Shown: positions 1-5,839 of the stretch, piece after piece
Layout: every line of letters starts with the position of its first letter
Numbering within the stretch: the first letter of the stretch is position 1
From: CAYVCG01 sp964449985
GTDB lineage: Bacteria > Bacillota > Clostridia > Lachnospirales > WRAX01
Length of the DNA: 10,660 nt
Reading direction: 5' to 3'
Assembly (NCBI GenBank): GCA_964449985.1
Contig: CAYVCG010000068.1
Coordinates: 1-10,660, forward strand
Notes under the pieces: generated by a model
The model's input: the letters and a program-made list of their open reading frames with translations, nothing else
What the model was told of the DNA's origin: nothing
Database searches by the model: none
Position numbers and translations under genes: made by a program

Positions 1-395
1 ACCCCGGCTTTTCTCTTTGCGGCGAATGCAATGCTTGCGCAAAAGCTTGCCCCGGCGGCGCAATTTCTACGGATGGGCTTGAGCTTGATTATAAAAAATG
101 CATTTCATACTTAACACAGAAAAAAGAAGACCTGACTGCGTCGGAAAAAAAGGTTATGGCGGGGAGCCTTTATGGCTGCGATATATGCCAAAACGTTTGT
201 CCGTTTAATGCGGATAAGTTTTGCGGCGATATAGATGATATTGATGCCGTTCGCCCACGGCTTTTTGATATTATAAGCATGACGAACAAGGATTTTCGTG
301 AGAAATATGGTCATACAGCGGCGGGATGGCGAGGAAAGCGGCTTTTGCAGCGAAATGCAGCTATTGCCCTCGAATGTTTAAATAAAAATTTCTAA
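1..395 (+). CDS. queG: Epoxyqueuosine reductase QueG, C-terminal part (5' end outside window)
   Basis: QueG is a cytoplasmic cobalamin- and iron-sulfur-dependent enzyme that reduces epoxyqueuosine to queuosine in the wobble position of tRNAs, the last step of the pathway. Only the last ~130 codons are here, read in frame from base 3. They hold two 4Fe-4S ferredoxin-type motifs: CGECNACAKACP (bases 18-53), with a further Cys near base 99, and YGCDICQNVCP (around 171-203). The second is the family's characteristic cluster motif. A WRGKRLLQRNAAIAL segment near the end matches the start of the QueG C-terminal helical repeat region. The catalytic cobalamin-binding part lies upstream, outside the window. 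The stop is TAA at 393-395, and a terminator follows within 10 bases, so the gene ends its transcription unit. The short tail after the RNAAIAL motif suggests a QueG with a minimal C-terminal HEAT-like extension. The family call is firm; completeness cannot be judged. Confidence 0.93.
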   Translation, partial: PGFSLCGECNACAKACPGGAISTDGLELDYKKCISYLTQKKEDLTASEKKVMAGSLYGCDICQNVCPFNADKFCGDIDDIDAVRPRLFDIISMTNKDFREKYGHTAAGWRGKRLLQRNAAIALECLNKNF

Positions 396-402
396 AGCTT
401 TT

Positions 403-434
403 GAGCTCAAAACACGTTTGGGTTCTTTTTTTTT
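403..434 (+). terminator. Rho-independent terminator of queG
   Basis: Arms GAGCTCAAA (403-411) and TTTGGGTTC (417-425) pair over 9 bp with two G-U pairs around a 5-base loop (ACACG), directly followed by nine T (426-434). It starts 7 bases after the queG stop. The first arm overlaps a perfect 14-base palindrome, TTTTGAGCTCAAAA (399-412). The stem is only moderately stable, but position and T-run are right. Confidence 0.65.
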
Positions 435-528
435 GGCTCTGCTCATATGCTATAAAGCTGGAAAAACGTGATAAATATGCCTTTTCATTCTATTTCTGTA
501 AAAAAAAAGAAAAAATTTCAAAAAATGC

Positions 529-555
529 TAATGTAAATTATTCCAGTGACGATAA
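529..555 (+). promoter_or_regulatory. Sigma-28 (SigD/FliA)-type promoter of the flagellin gene
   Basis: The -10 element GACGATAA (548-555) differs from the sigma-28 consensus GCCGATAA at one base. The -35 element TAATGTAA (529-536) matches TAAAGTTT at five of eight positions, with the consensus 11-base gap between the two octamers (15 between the TAAT core and the -10). This predicts a start near 562 and an ~80-base leader. A perfect dyad, AAGCAA-G-TTGCTT (565-577), sits just after the predicted start. The promoter class agrees with the flagellin it serves. Confidence 0.75.
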
Positions 556-592
556 ATAATCTGAAAGCAAGTTGCTTGAATCAAAAAAATTA

Positions 593-614
593 TGGCGTGA
601 ATGGATATACGCCA
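593..614 (+). promoter_or_regulatory. Candidate CsrA site 1: hairpin with GGA in the loop, flagellin leader
   Basis: TGGCGTG (593-599) pairs with TACGCCA (608-614), six Watson-Crick pairs plus one G-U, closing the 8-base loop AATGGATA. A GGA core in an ANGGA context in a short hairpin loop is the preferred presentation for the translational repressor CsrA. In Bacillus subtilis the hag leader carries two CsrA sites, one of them over the Shine-Dalgarno, and FliW relieves the repression. Neither csrA nor fliW is in this window, so the assignment rests on sequence pattern and analogy. Confidence 0.5.
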
Positions 615-625
615 AATCTAAAATC

Positions 626-637
626 ATGGAAGGATGT
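626..637 (+). promoter_or_regulatory. Flagellin Shine-Dalgarno overlapped by a near-consensus CsrA motif
   Basis: ATGGAAGGATGT matches the CsrA SELEX consensus RUACARGGAUGU at 10 of 12 positions. It contains the ribosome binding site GGAAGG (628-633), which is 9 bases from the ATG at 643. The ATG at 634 lies inside this motif, with no space for a Shine-Dalgarno, so it is not a credible start. CsrA bound here would block ribosome entry; together with the upstream hairpin it forms a two-site arrangement. Confidence 0.55.
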
Positions 638-642
638 TTTTT

Positions 643-2433
643 ATGAGTAATATGGTAGTTAATACAAACGTTTTGGCTTTAAATTCACACAGAGCAATGA
701 AAGGCGTTGGCAATGCGCAGGCAAAGGCTTCTCAAAGATTGTCATCCGGTCTTAAAATCAACTCAGCTGCTGATGATGCTGCTGGCTTGGCTATTTCTGA
801 AAAAATGAGAGCGCAAATCCGCGGCCTTGATATGGCTTCTAAAAACGCTCAGGACTCTATATCATTAGTTCAAACCGCTGAAGGCGGAATGCAAGAAATC
901 GACAACATGCTTCAACGTGTTCGTGAGCTTACTGTTCAAGCTTCTAACGATACAAACGAACACAATGCAAACGGTACTGGTGACCGCCAGAAAATCCAAG
1001 ACGAAATCAACCAATTGGTTGCTGAAATTGACTCTATGGCTGATAGAGTAGAATTCAACAAAAAGAAACTTATTGAAGGTTCTTATTCAGACCCAACAAA
1101 AATGTTGAGCAATGCAACTCGTGACCTCAACAAAGCTCAGGCAGACCTTGTTACAGCTAATGCAGCTCTTACAACTGCAAACACTAACAAAGGAACTGCT
1201 CAAGCAGACTTCTTGGCTATTCAAAACATTCAATCAGGCTTTAATACTCAAAAAGCAACTCTTGACGCTGCATTAAAAACAGCAATAGATGCTCTTGATG
1301 CATATGCAGCACCAGCTGCTGCGACCGGATATACTGGTGACAACGTTGTTAAGGCTGCAATGGAAACTGCTTTAAACGCTGCAAAAAATGAATTGGTTGC
1401 ATTAGCAAATGATCCTTCCAAATTCACAGAAGCTAACATCCTTAATGTATTTAATAAATATCTTAGTGGAGACGCTGCCGGTGAAAATGCTTTAGGTAAT
1501 GCTATTTATACTACTCCTGATATAACATCTGCTAACCTTACAGTTAATGCAGGTACATCATTGAACCTGAATTCTAGCACTGCAGCAGACTTTGATTTAA
1601 CTCTCAACACAGCCGGTGGTGGTACGACAACCGCTACGGAGGCTGAAATTGCTACTATCGTAGGTCTTGTTAATGACATTGCTGATGCAATGGCAGATAT
1701 AAACTTGTTTGACTCAACTGATGCAACCAAAGGATACTGGGGTGCAGCAGGTACAGGTGCTACAGATTTGGGAAATATTGGTGGTGCTGGTGTAGGCGCA
1801 TTCACAAACGCAGGCAACACAACTAACCCAACAACAGTTGCTAGCAGCGGAGATCTTACTAAATTGATGGCTGAAGTTTCTAGCACTAAATTCAATGCTG
1901 ATGCTGCTGCTGTAATAGCTCAAAAAGACGTTACTAAACTTAATGACGAAATAGTAAGACTTACTAAGCAAGTTAATGCTGCATCTGCTCAGATTAACAA
2001 ATTGGCAGGTACAACTCCTGGCTTATACTTCCAGGTTGGCGCAAATGCAAACCAAGGTCTTCAAGTTGCTATCGGTTCTGTTAAGTCAGACGTTCTTGGT
2101 ATTGGCGATGGTAACAAAAACGCTACTATCGACGTTCTTCACAACACAGGCGCTGATATCACAGAAACCCTTAACGTGCTTGACAATGCTCTTTCATATG
2201 TAACAACTGAGCGTTCAAAATTGGGTGCTGCTCAAAATAGATTAGAGTTCACAATCAAGAGCTTAGACATTTCTTCCGAAAACCTTTCAGCTTCCGAATC
2301 TCGCATTCGTGACACTGATATGGCTAAAGAAATGATGAACGTTACTAAAGCTAACGTATTGCAACAAGCTGCTGTTTCTATGCTTGCGCAAGCTAACCAA
2401 GCTCCTCAAAGCATCTTGAAATTGTTACAATAA
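643..2433 (+). CDS. hag: Flagellin with large central insertion (596 aa)
   Basis: This is the structural subunit of the flagellar filament, exported through the flagellar type III apparatus and polymerised outside the cell. The start at 643 (MSNMVVNTNVLALNSHRAMK) has a well-spaced Shine-Dalgarno. Residues 1 to ~145 are the conserved D0/D1 half, with LSSGLKINSAADDAAGLAIS near residue 35 and the helix SLVQTAEGGMQEIDNMLQRV. Residues ~460-596 are the C-terminal D1/D0 half, with SRIRDTDMAKEMM and the end motif QANQAPQSILKLLQ. The protein is about twice the length of a minimal flagellin such as B. subtilis Hag. Residues ~150-230 and ~405-456 are Ala/Gln/Asn-rich and look helical, flanking an Ala/Gly/Thr/Asn-rich segment (~270-400) that is probably a surface-exposed D2/D3-like domain. 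There is no cysteine and no HExxH protease motif. Codon choice favours GCT, AAC and CTT throughout, including the insertion, as expected for high expression and against a recent foreign insert. Confidence 0.97.
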   Translation: MSNMVVNTNVLALNSHRAMKGVGNAQAKASQRLSSGLKINSAADDAAGLAISEKMRAQIRGLDMASKNAQDSISLVQTAEGGMQEIDNMLQRVRELTVQASNDTNEHNANGTGDRQKIQDEINQLVAEIDSMADRVEFNKKKLIEGSYSDPTKMLSNATRDLNKAQADLVTANAALTTANTNKGTAQADFLAIQNIQSGFNTQKATLDAALKTAIDALDAYAAPAAATGYTGDNVVKAAMETALNAAKNELVALANDPSKFTEANILNVFNKYLSGDAAGENALGNAIYTTPDITSANLTVNAGTSLNLNSSTAADFDLTLNTAGGGTTTATEAEIATIVGLVNDIADAMADINLFDSTDATKGYWGAAGTGATDLGNIGGAGVGAFTNAGNTTNPTTVASSGDLTKLMAEVSSTKFNADAAAVIAQKDVTKLNDEIVRLTKQVNAASAQINKLAGTTPGLYFQVGANANQGLQVAIGSVKSDVLGIGDGNKNATIDVLHNTGADITETLNVLDNALSYVTTERSKLGAAQNRLEFTIKSLDISSENLSASESRIRDTDMAKEMMNVTKANVLQQAAVSMLAQANQAPQSILKLLQ

Positions 2434-2470
2434 TTTAAAATTATTAAAATTAATTATACATAAGAATAAG

Positions 2471-2502
2471 AAAAGGAGCGCCAAATGCGGCGTTCCTTTT
2501 TT
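2471..2502 (+). terminator. Strong Rho-independent terminator of flagellin
   Basis: AAAAGGAGCGCC (2471-2482) pairs with GGCGTTCCTTTT (2489-2500) over 12 positions with one G-U pair, 6-base loop AAATGC, ending in six T (2497-2502). It lies 38 bases after the flagellin stop, so the flagellin appears to be monocistronic. Confidence 0.9.
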
Positions 2503-2519
2503 GCGCGCAGAAAAAATGA

Positions 2520-2560
2520 AAAAGGCCCTGCCAAAACTCAAAGCTTGGGCAGAGCCTTTT
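2520..2560 (-). terminator. Terminator of the SHOCT-like gene (minus strand)
   Basis: AAAAGGC-c-CTGCC (2520-2532) pairs with GGCAG-a-GCCTTTT (2548-2560), 12 pairs with one internal mismatch and a 15-base loop. Read on the minus strand it follows the stop of the 2565-2987 gene by a few bases and ends in GGCCTTTTTCATTTTTT. The plus-strand flagellin terminator is 18 bases away, so the two convergent units are separated by back-to-back hairpins. Confidence 0.75.
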
Positions 2561-2564
2561 GAAA

Positions 2565-2987
2565 TTAGTTTTCTCTTGGGATATCATCAGGTGTATTTGC
2601 GTCAGTTGCGGTTGGTTCTTGGCATTCTGTGCAGTTATCCTGTGCAACGCTATCTTCCAATGACTTTAGCCCCTCGCTTAACGAGTTGGACAGTTTGTCA
2701 ATAGCAGAGATTGTTTTTTCAATAGCAACCTTTGCTCCGCTTTTAACCTTTGGCTCAACGCCTTTCCATGTTTGAGACATCCAAGAACCCGCGTCCTTTG
2801 CAAAGTTTTCCGCCGAGCGGGAGAATCGATTGATTTTGTCTTCCAAATCAACAGCCTCAAAAAAGTTCTGCTTGTCACAAACTTGGTTGTCATCATACTT
2901 AACGGCATCCAAAAGCTTAATAGCATCATCAACGGAAATCTTTCCTTCATCAACCATCTTTAGGATCATAGATTTTTCGCTTGCCAT
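2565..2987 (-). CDS. Small protein with SHOCT-like (YvlB/LiaX-type) N-terminal domain
   Basis: A 140-residue soluble protein. Residues 5-30 (KSMILKMVDEGKISVDDAIKLLDAV in outline) match the short two-helix SHOCT-like module found at the N-terminus of YvlB/LiaX-type proteins and of many small clostridial proteins, where it is thought to mediate oligomerisation. Residues ~45-110 are predicted amphipathic helices rich in Lys, Ser and Ala (SAENFAKDAGSWMSQTW, VAIEKTISAIDKLSNSLSEG). The tail is acidic and polar with a CTEC pair near residue 120; a further Cys is near residue 37. No signal peptide or membrane segment is seen. The start is supported by AGGAGG eight bases upstream of ATG on the minus strand. 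The usual partner DUF4097 beta-helix domain is absent, so this is a stand-alone version. Its promoter would lie in or beyond the N gap. Function unknown; the domain call is from motif resemblance. Confidence 0.85.
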   Translation of the reverse strand: MASEKSMILKMVDEGKISVDDAIKLLDAVKYDDNQVCDKQNFFEAVDLEDKINRFSRSAENFAKDAGSWMSQTWKGVEPKVKSGAKVAIEKTISAIDKLSNSLSEGLKSLEDSVAQDNCTECQEPTATDANTPDDIPREN

Positions 2988-3014
2988 AATTAAAACCTCC
3001 TAATCAAATAAATA

Positions 3015-3114
3015 NNNNNNNNNNNNNNNNNNNNNNNNNNNNNNNNNNNNNNNNNNNNNNNNNNNNNNNNNNNNNNNNNNNNNNNNNNNNNNNNNNNNNN
3101 NNNNNNNNNNNNNN
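3015..3114. other. Assembly gap (100 N)
   Basis: Exactly 100 undetermined bases. This round number is the usual placeholder for a scaffold gap of unknown size, so the true distance between the SHOCT-like gene and spoIIP is not known. Of the 304 bases between the two genes, only 27 to the left and 177 to the right are real sequence. The right part holds the tandem dyads at 3157-3186 and the spoIIP ribosome binding site; no other gene is visible. Confidence 0.98.
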
Positions 3115-3156
3115 TAAATACTACAGATAAAATTAGTATCAAACAATATAATATAC

Positions 3157-3186
3157 GTTTGCCGCAAAGGAATGTTTGCTGCAAAC
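3157..3186. promoter_or_regulatory. Two tandem 13-bp dyads, candidate operator upstream of spoIIP
   Basis: GTTTGCCGCAAAG (3157-3169) and GTTTGCTGCAAAC (3174-3186) are near-identical. The second is a perfect dyad GTTTGC-T-GCAAAC; the first breaks symmetry only at its last base. Their centres are 17 bp apart. A TATAAT hexamer lies just upstream (3147-3152), but no good -35 is visible at the right distance, so the promoter itself is uncertain. The spacing suits a pair of dimeric regulators, though structured RNA is possible. No SigE or SigF promoter, as expected for a spoIIP gene, could be recognised here. Confidence 0.4.
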
Positions 3187-3291
3187 AAAAAACACGTTCT
3201 AGCTTTTTTAAACCGGCATATAATTGTTTAAGGCAAAAACTTTGTAAACGCTGATTTATCCCGGCGGTTACTACAAAAAGGGGACTTTCGG

Positions 3292-4584
3292 ATGAATGAA
3301 AAAGAAAAAGATTTCATGACTGTTTTAAGAAAAATAGCTGTAGGCGCCGTTATTTCAACGATAATCGCAAGCGGCTTATTTTTATTTAAGCTGAATCTTG
3401 CCGGAAGCGAACTGTTGATATACGAAACAATCCCCTTTTATAGTCCAAGCGGCGATATAGCAAGAATGTTTAAAATAGTGCCGGACAAAAACGCATCGGA
3501 TAAAAACTCACCGGACAAAACCGCGCCGGATATAATTGCTGGCGGAGAGCCCAATAACTATATTATAAACGATAATGAGGAAGAAAATACCGTGGCACAA
3601 CAAAATCAATCCGATGTGTATACGGTGTATACCGACGGTCTTGCGCTAAACGACGGAGCAGCAGGGATGAACAGCATAGTAAAAATAGAGGATTCTGACT
3701 TATTATATGATGAAACAGATATAATCGGAACAAAAAATGTGATATACCAGCACGAAGGCGCATCGATAAACGTCGAGGGGCATTTCTCAACAAAGACAAT
3801 AACGGTTGAAAACATAAACGAACTGAAAAATATAGATAACTTAAAGAAACAGTTTTACATAGTCGAGAAAGAAACAGGCATGTCTTCTGATTTGTTTGAT
3901 ATAGATAAATTTATGTCTGCAAACCTAAAGCTAGATAACACATCCACAGGGCCAAAGGTTTTGATATTCCATACCCATGCGCGGGAAATGTTTTCAGACA
4001 GCAACAGGGATAACCCCTATGACGGCGTTGTAGGCGTTGGGGATAATCTTGCAAAAGTCTTAAAAGATAAATATGGAATAGAGTCGCTTCATGTTACGGA
4101 AAGCTTTGATACGGTAAACGGAAAATCCATGGTCACAGGCGCATACGAAAGAATGGAGCCTGTTATTGAAAAGGTATTGGCGGAAAATCCTTCTATAGAG
4201 TTTGTTATAGACATACATAGAGATGGTCTTAATAATCCTGATATCCGTCTTGTAACAGATATAAACGGAAAACCGACCGCAAAAATCATGTTTGTTAACG
4301 GCTTGGCAAGGCTTTTTGATGATAGCGGAAATTTATATGATATCCCCGGCCTTCCAAACCCATATAGGGATACAAACCTTGCATTAAGCTTTAATATGCA
4401 GCTGGCCGCAAACAAGCTTTATCCATCGTTTACAAGAAAGATATATTTGAAGGGATATAGATTTAGTTTAAACATGTGCCCAAAATCTGTGCTTGTTGAG
4501 ATAGGCGCAGAAACAAATACTAAGCAGGAAGCGTTTAATACCGCAGAGCCGTTAGCCGATATTATAGCAAGCGTTGTTTTATAA
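3292..4584 (+). CDS. spoIIP: Stage II sporulation protein P (SpoIIP), peptidoglycan amidase/endopeptidase
   Basis: SpoIIP is a membrane-anchored cell-wall hydrolase that works with SpoIID and SpoIIM during engulfment of the forespore, cleaving peptide stems from the glycan. The 430-residue protein has one N-terminal membrane helix (~12-32), a long low-complexity extracytoplasmic linker (~60-200), and the catalytic domain (~220-430). The conserved zinc-site motifs are present: HTHAREMF with H227 and H229, DIHRDG with H309, and VLVEIGAETNT with E403. The family's more usual form of the first motif is HTHTSE, so this variant has A-R where T-S is common. YRDTNLALSFNMQLA and GYRFSLNMCPKSVLVE are also typical. 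The ATG at 3292 has GGGGA (3280-3284) upstream and puts the membrane helix at the normal place. There is no gpr next to it, unlike in Bacillus. The linker has a 15-bp triplicated repeat. Presence of this gene implies an endospore former. Confidence 0.95.
   Translation: MNEKEKDFMTVLRKIAVGAVISTIIASGLFLFKLNLAGSELLIYETIPFYSPSGDIARMFKIVPDKNASDKNSPDKTAPDIIAGGEPNNYIINDNEEENTVAQQNQSDVYTVYTDGLALNDGAAGMNSIVKIEDSDLLYDETDIIGTKNVIYQHEGASINVEGHFSTKTITVENINELKNIDNLKKQFYIVEKETGMSSDLFDIDKFMSANLKLDNTSTGPKVLIFHTHAREMFSDSNRDNPYDGVVGVGDNLAKVLKDKYGIESLHVTESFDTVNGKSMVTGAYERMEPVIEKVLAENPSIEFVIDIHRDGLNNPDIRLVTDINGKPTAKIMFVNGLARLFDDSGNLYDIPGLPNPYRDTNLALSFNMQLAANKLYPSFTRKIYLKGYRFSLNMCPKSVLVEIGAETNTKQEAFNTAEPLADIIASVVL
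3481..3531 (+). repeat. 15-bp tandem repeat in spoIIP linker (PDKNA x3 plus partial copy)
   Basis: Units at 3481-3495, 3496-3510 and 3511-3525 encode PDKNA, SDKNS and PDKTA, followed by a partial unit PD (3526-3531). Unit length is a multiple of three, so copy-number change would lengthen or shorten the linker without a frameshift. It lies between the membrane anchor and the catalytic domain. Confidence 0.85.
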
Positions 4585-4611
4585 ATTTCCAAAAAATAAT
4601 TGATATGCATT

Positions 4612-4639
4612 TTGTATTTATAGCATTTTAAAATATAAA
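4612..4639 (+). promoter_or_regulatory. Possible sigma-A promoter of the CmpB-like gene
   Basis: TTGTAT (4612-4617), 16 bases, then TATAAA (4634-4639). Transcription would start near 4646, only about 13 bases before the chosen ATG at 4659, which would fit the lack of a visible Shine-Dalgarno there. The surrounding DNA is very AT-rich, so chance matches are likely. Read-through from spoIIP (no terminator seen between them) is the alternative. Confidence 0.3.
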
Positions 4640-4658
4640 TTTGTGCATAATACAATGC

Positions 4659-5054
4659 ATGATAAAAGCATATATTATTTTTGGGATTCTCGGTTGGCTT
4701 ATGGAAATATTGTGGACCGGTTTCAATTCGTTGTTAAAAAAAGATTTGAAACTTATTTCCAACACTTCAATTTGGATGTTTTTTATATATGGAATGGCCT
4801 CCTTTATGGCTCCTATATGTAAAATGATTGCTCCGTTTCCGGTTATCATAAGGGGAGGTGTGTATGTAGTTTGTATTTTTGCAGCAGAGTTTATATTCGG
4901 AAGCCTGTTGAAGCGAATAAACATATGCCCCTGGGACTATTCCAAGTACAAGTACAATATAAAAGGCGTCATACGCTTGGATTACGCTCCTGTCTGGTTT
5001 GTTGCGGGGCTGATTTTTGAAACAGTTTATAAATACATTGTGGCTTTCTTCTAA
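4659..5054 (+). CDS. Four-helix membrane protein, putative ABC-transporter type IV (CmpB-like, PF06541) family
   Basis: A 131-residue integral membrane protein with four predicted helices at about residues 4-22, 35-57, 61-84 and 108-131. The stretch CPWDYSKYKYNIKGVIRLDY followed by APVWFVAGLIFE matches the conserved core of the family annotated as putative ABC-transporter type IV, widespread in Clostridia. The biochemical role of the family is not established and no ATPase partner is encoded nearby. The ATG at 4659 gives a natural N-terminus (MIKAYIIFGILGWLMEI); an in-frame TTG at 4641 would add six residues. Neither has a recognisable ribosome binding site. The gene begins 74 bases after spoIIP in the same direction and could be co-transcribed with it. 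A strong terminator follows. Confidence 0.85.
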   Translation: MIKAYIIFGILGWLMEILWTGFNSLLKKDLKLISNTSIWMFFIYGMASFMAPICKMIAPFPVIIRGGVYVVCIFAAEFIFGSLLKRINICPWDYSKYKYNIKGVIRLDYAPVWFVAGLIFETVYKYIVAFF

Positions 5055-5071
5055 ATTTTTTTGCCGGATCC

Positions 5072-5105
5072 GGCTGTATACTTTTCATGGTATACAGCCT
5101 TTTTT
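5072..5105 (+). terminator. Rho-independent terminator after the CmpB-like gene
   Basis: GGCTGTATAC (5072-5081) and GTATACAGCC (5090-5099) pair perfectly over 10 bp, loop TTTTCATG, then six T (5100-5105). It separates the spoIIP/CmpB-like unit from the sigma-factor operon. A perfect 12-base palindrome, GCCGGATCCGGC (5063-5074), overlaps the left arm. Confidence 0.93.
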
Positions 5106-5129
5106 GGATAAAAAAATACTTAATTAAAT

Positions 5130-5158
5130 TTGTAAAAAATTAGTATTTATATTATAAT
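5130..5158 (+). promoter_or_regulatory. Sigma-A-type promoter of the sigma/anti-sigma operon
   Basis: TTGTAA (5130-5135), a 17-base spacer and a perfect TATAAT (5153-5158). Transcription should begin near 5165, giving a leader of about 45 bases before the GTG start. I found no GGAAC/TGAAAC-type -35 with a CGT-type -10 between 5105 and 5210, so autoregulation by the encoded ECF-like factor is not visible here; basal housekeeping transcription is. Confidence 0.75.
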
Positions 5159-5210
5159 ATGTGTTGTTTAAATTAGCAAAGACGTATTTCGGATGAGAGG
5201 AGGCTGTTTT

Positions 5211-5807
5211 GTGGATAACGAAAATTTGGCGTTGGAGAACGAAATTCTTCAAAGGGCTATAAATGGCGATATACATGCATTTGAACAATTGATACTGAAA
5301 TATGAAAAACTTGTGTTCAACATATCCTACCGTATGATGGGGAACGTTGAGGATGCAAAGGATATATCTCAGGAAGCCCTTTTTAAAATATACAAAAACC
5401 TAAGTAAATGTGTAGATATAAGGCATTTTAAAAGCTGGATATGCATGATAACAAATAATACGTGTATTGATGAATTGAGAAAAAGAAAGGGTAAAACAAA
5501 CGAATCCCTTGATGAATATATTGAATTGCAGGAAGGCGGAGTTGCGAAGCAGATACGATCGAATGAGCTCACGCCGGAGGAAACACTATCAAGAAAAGAA
5601 CGAAGCGTGACTGTGCAGGAGGCTATAAACAGGCTTTCCTATGGTCAAAAAATACTTATTGTTCTGCGGGATATACAAGGCTTGTCATACGAAGAGATGG
5701 TTAATGCAACCAATCTATCTATGGGGACTGTGAAATCAAGATTGGCCCGAGCCAGGGCAAACTTGAAAAAAATTCTAACAAGCCAAGCGGAACAAAAATT
5801 ATTGTGA
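5211..5807 (+). CDS. ECF-like RNA polymerase sigma factor (sigma-70 family)
   Basis: A 198-residue sigma factor with only regions 2 and 4. Region 2 covers about residues 20-95 (HAFEQLILKYEKLVFNISYR, then VEDAKDISQEALFKIYKNL and the FKSWICMITNNTCIDELRKR end). Region 4 covers about 135-187, with AINRLSYGQKILIVLRDIQG and the helix-turn-helix LSYEEMVNATNLSMGTVKSRLARAR. The linker between them lacks region 3, as in SigW/RpoE-type factors. The start is GTG at 5211, preceded by AGGAGG (5198-5203) with 7 bases spacing; an in-frame ATG at 5193 lies before that site and is unlikely. The stop (5805-5807) is 32 bases before the anti-sigma gene, so synthesis of the pair is linked. It should direct RNA polymerase to a regulon freed when the downstream membrane anti-sigma factor is inactivated. 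The regulon cannot be read from this window. Confidence 0.93.
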   Translation: MDNENLALENEILQRAINGDIHAFEQLILKYEKLVFNISYRMMGNVEDAKDISQEALFKIYKNLSKCVDIRHFKSWICMITNNTCIDELRKRKGKTNESLDEYIELQEGGVAKQIRSNELTPEETLSRKERSVTVQEAINRLSYGQKILIVLRDIQGLSYEEMVNATNLSMGTVKSRLARARANLKKILTSQAEQKLL

Positions 5808-5839
5808 ATCGTTTAATAAATGAAAGGAGGATGATTGTT

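Noticed and set aside
634..642. Flagellin start at the ATG at 634 (adding MFF)
   Set aside because: This ATG is inside the Shine-Dalgarno region of the ATG at 643 and has no upstream ribosome binding site at proper spacing.
1506..1895. Long minus-strand reading frame opposite the flagellin central region
   Set aside because: It is a shadow of Ala/Thr-rich flagellin codons, has no ribosome binding site and encodes no recognisable domain.
1090..2015. Flagellinolysin-type metalloprotease domain in the flagellin insertion
   Set aside because: No HExxH motif is present in the insertion.
3115..3291. SigE or SigF promoter in front of spoIIP
   Set aside because: GCATA (3216-3220) resembles a SigF -35 but no matching -10 occurs at the right distance, and no SigE -10 was found.
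5063..5074. GCCGGATCCGGC palindrome as an operator
   Set aside because: It overlaps the left arm of the terminator, downstream of a gene and upstream of the next promoter; a regulatory role is not supported by its position.
5804..5839. Anti-sigma start at GTG 5804, overlapping the sigma stop as GTGA
   Set aside because: The strong AAAGGAGG at 5823-5830 lies downstream of it and is ideally placed for ATG 5840, which also gives a normal ZAS N-terminus.
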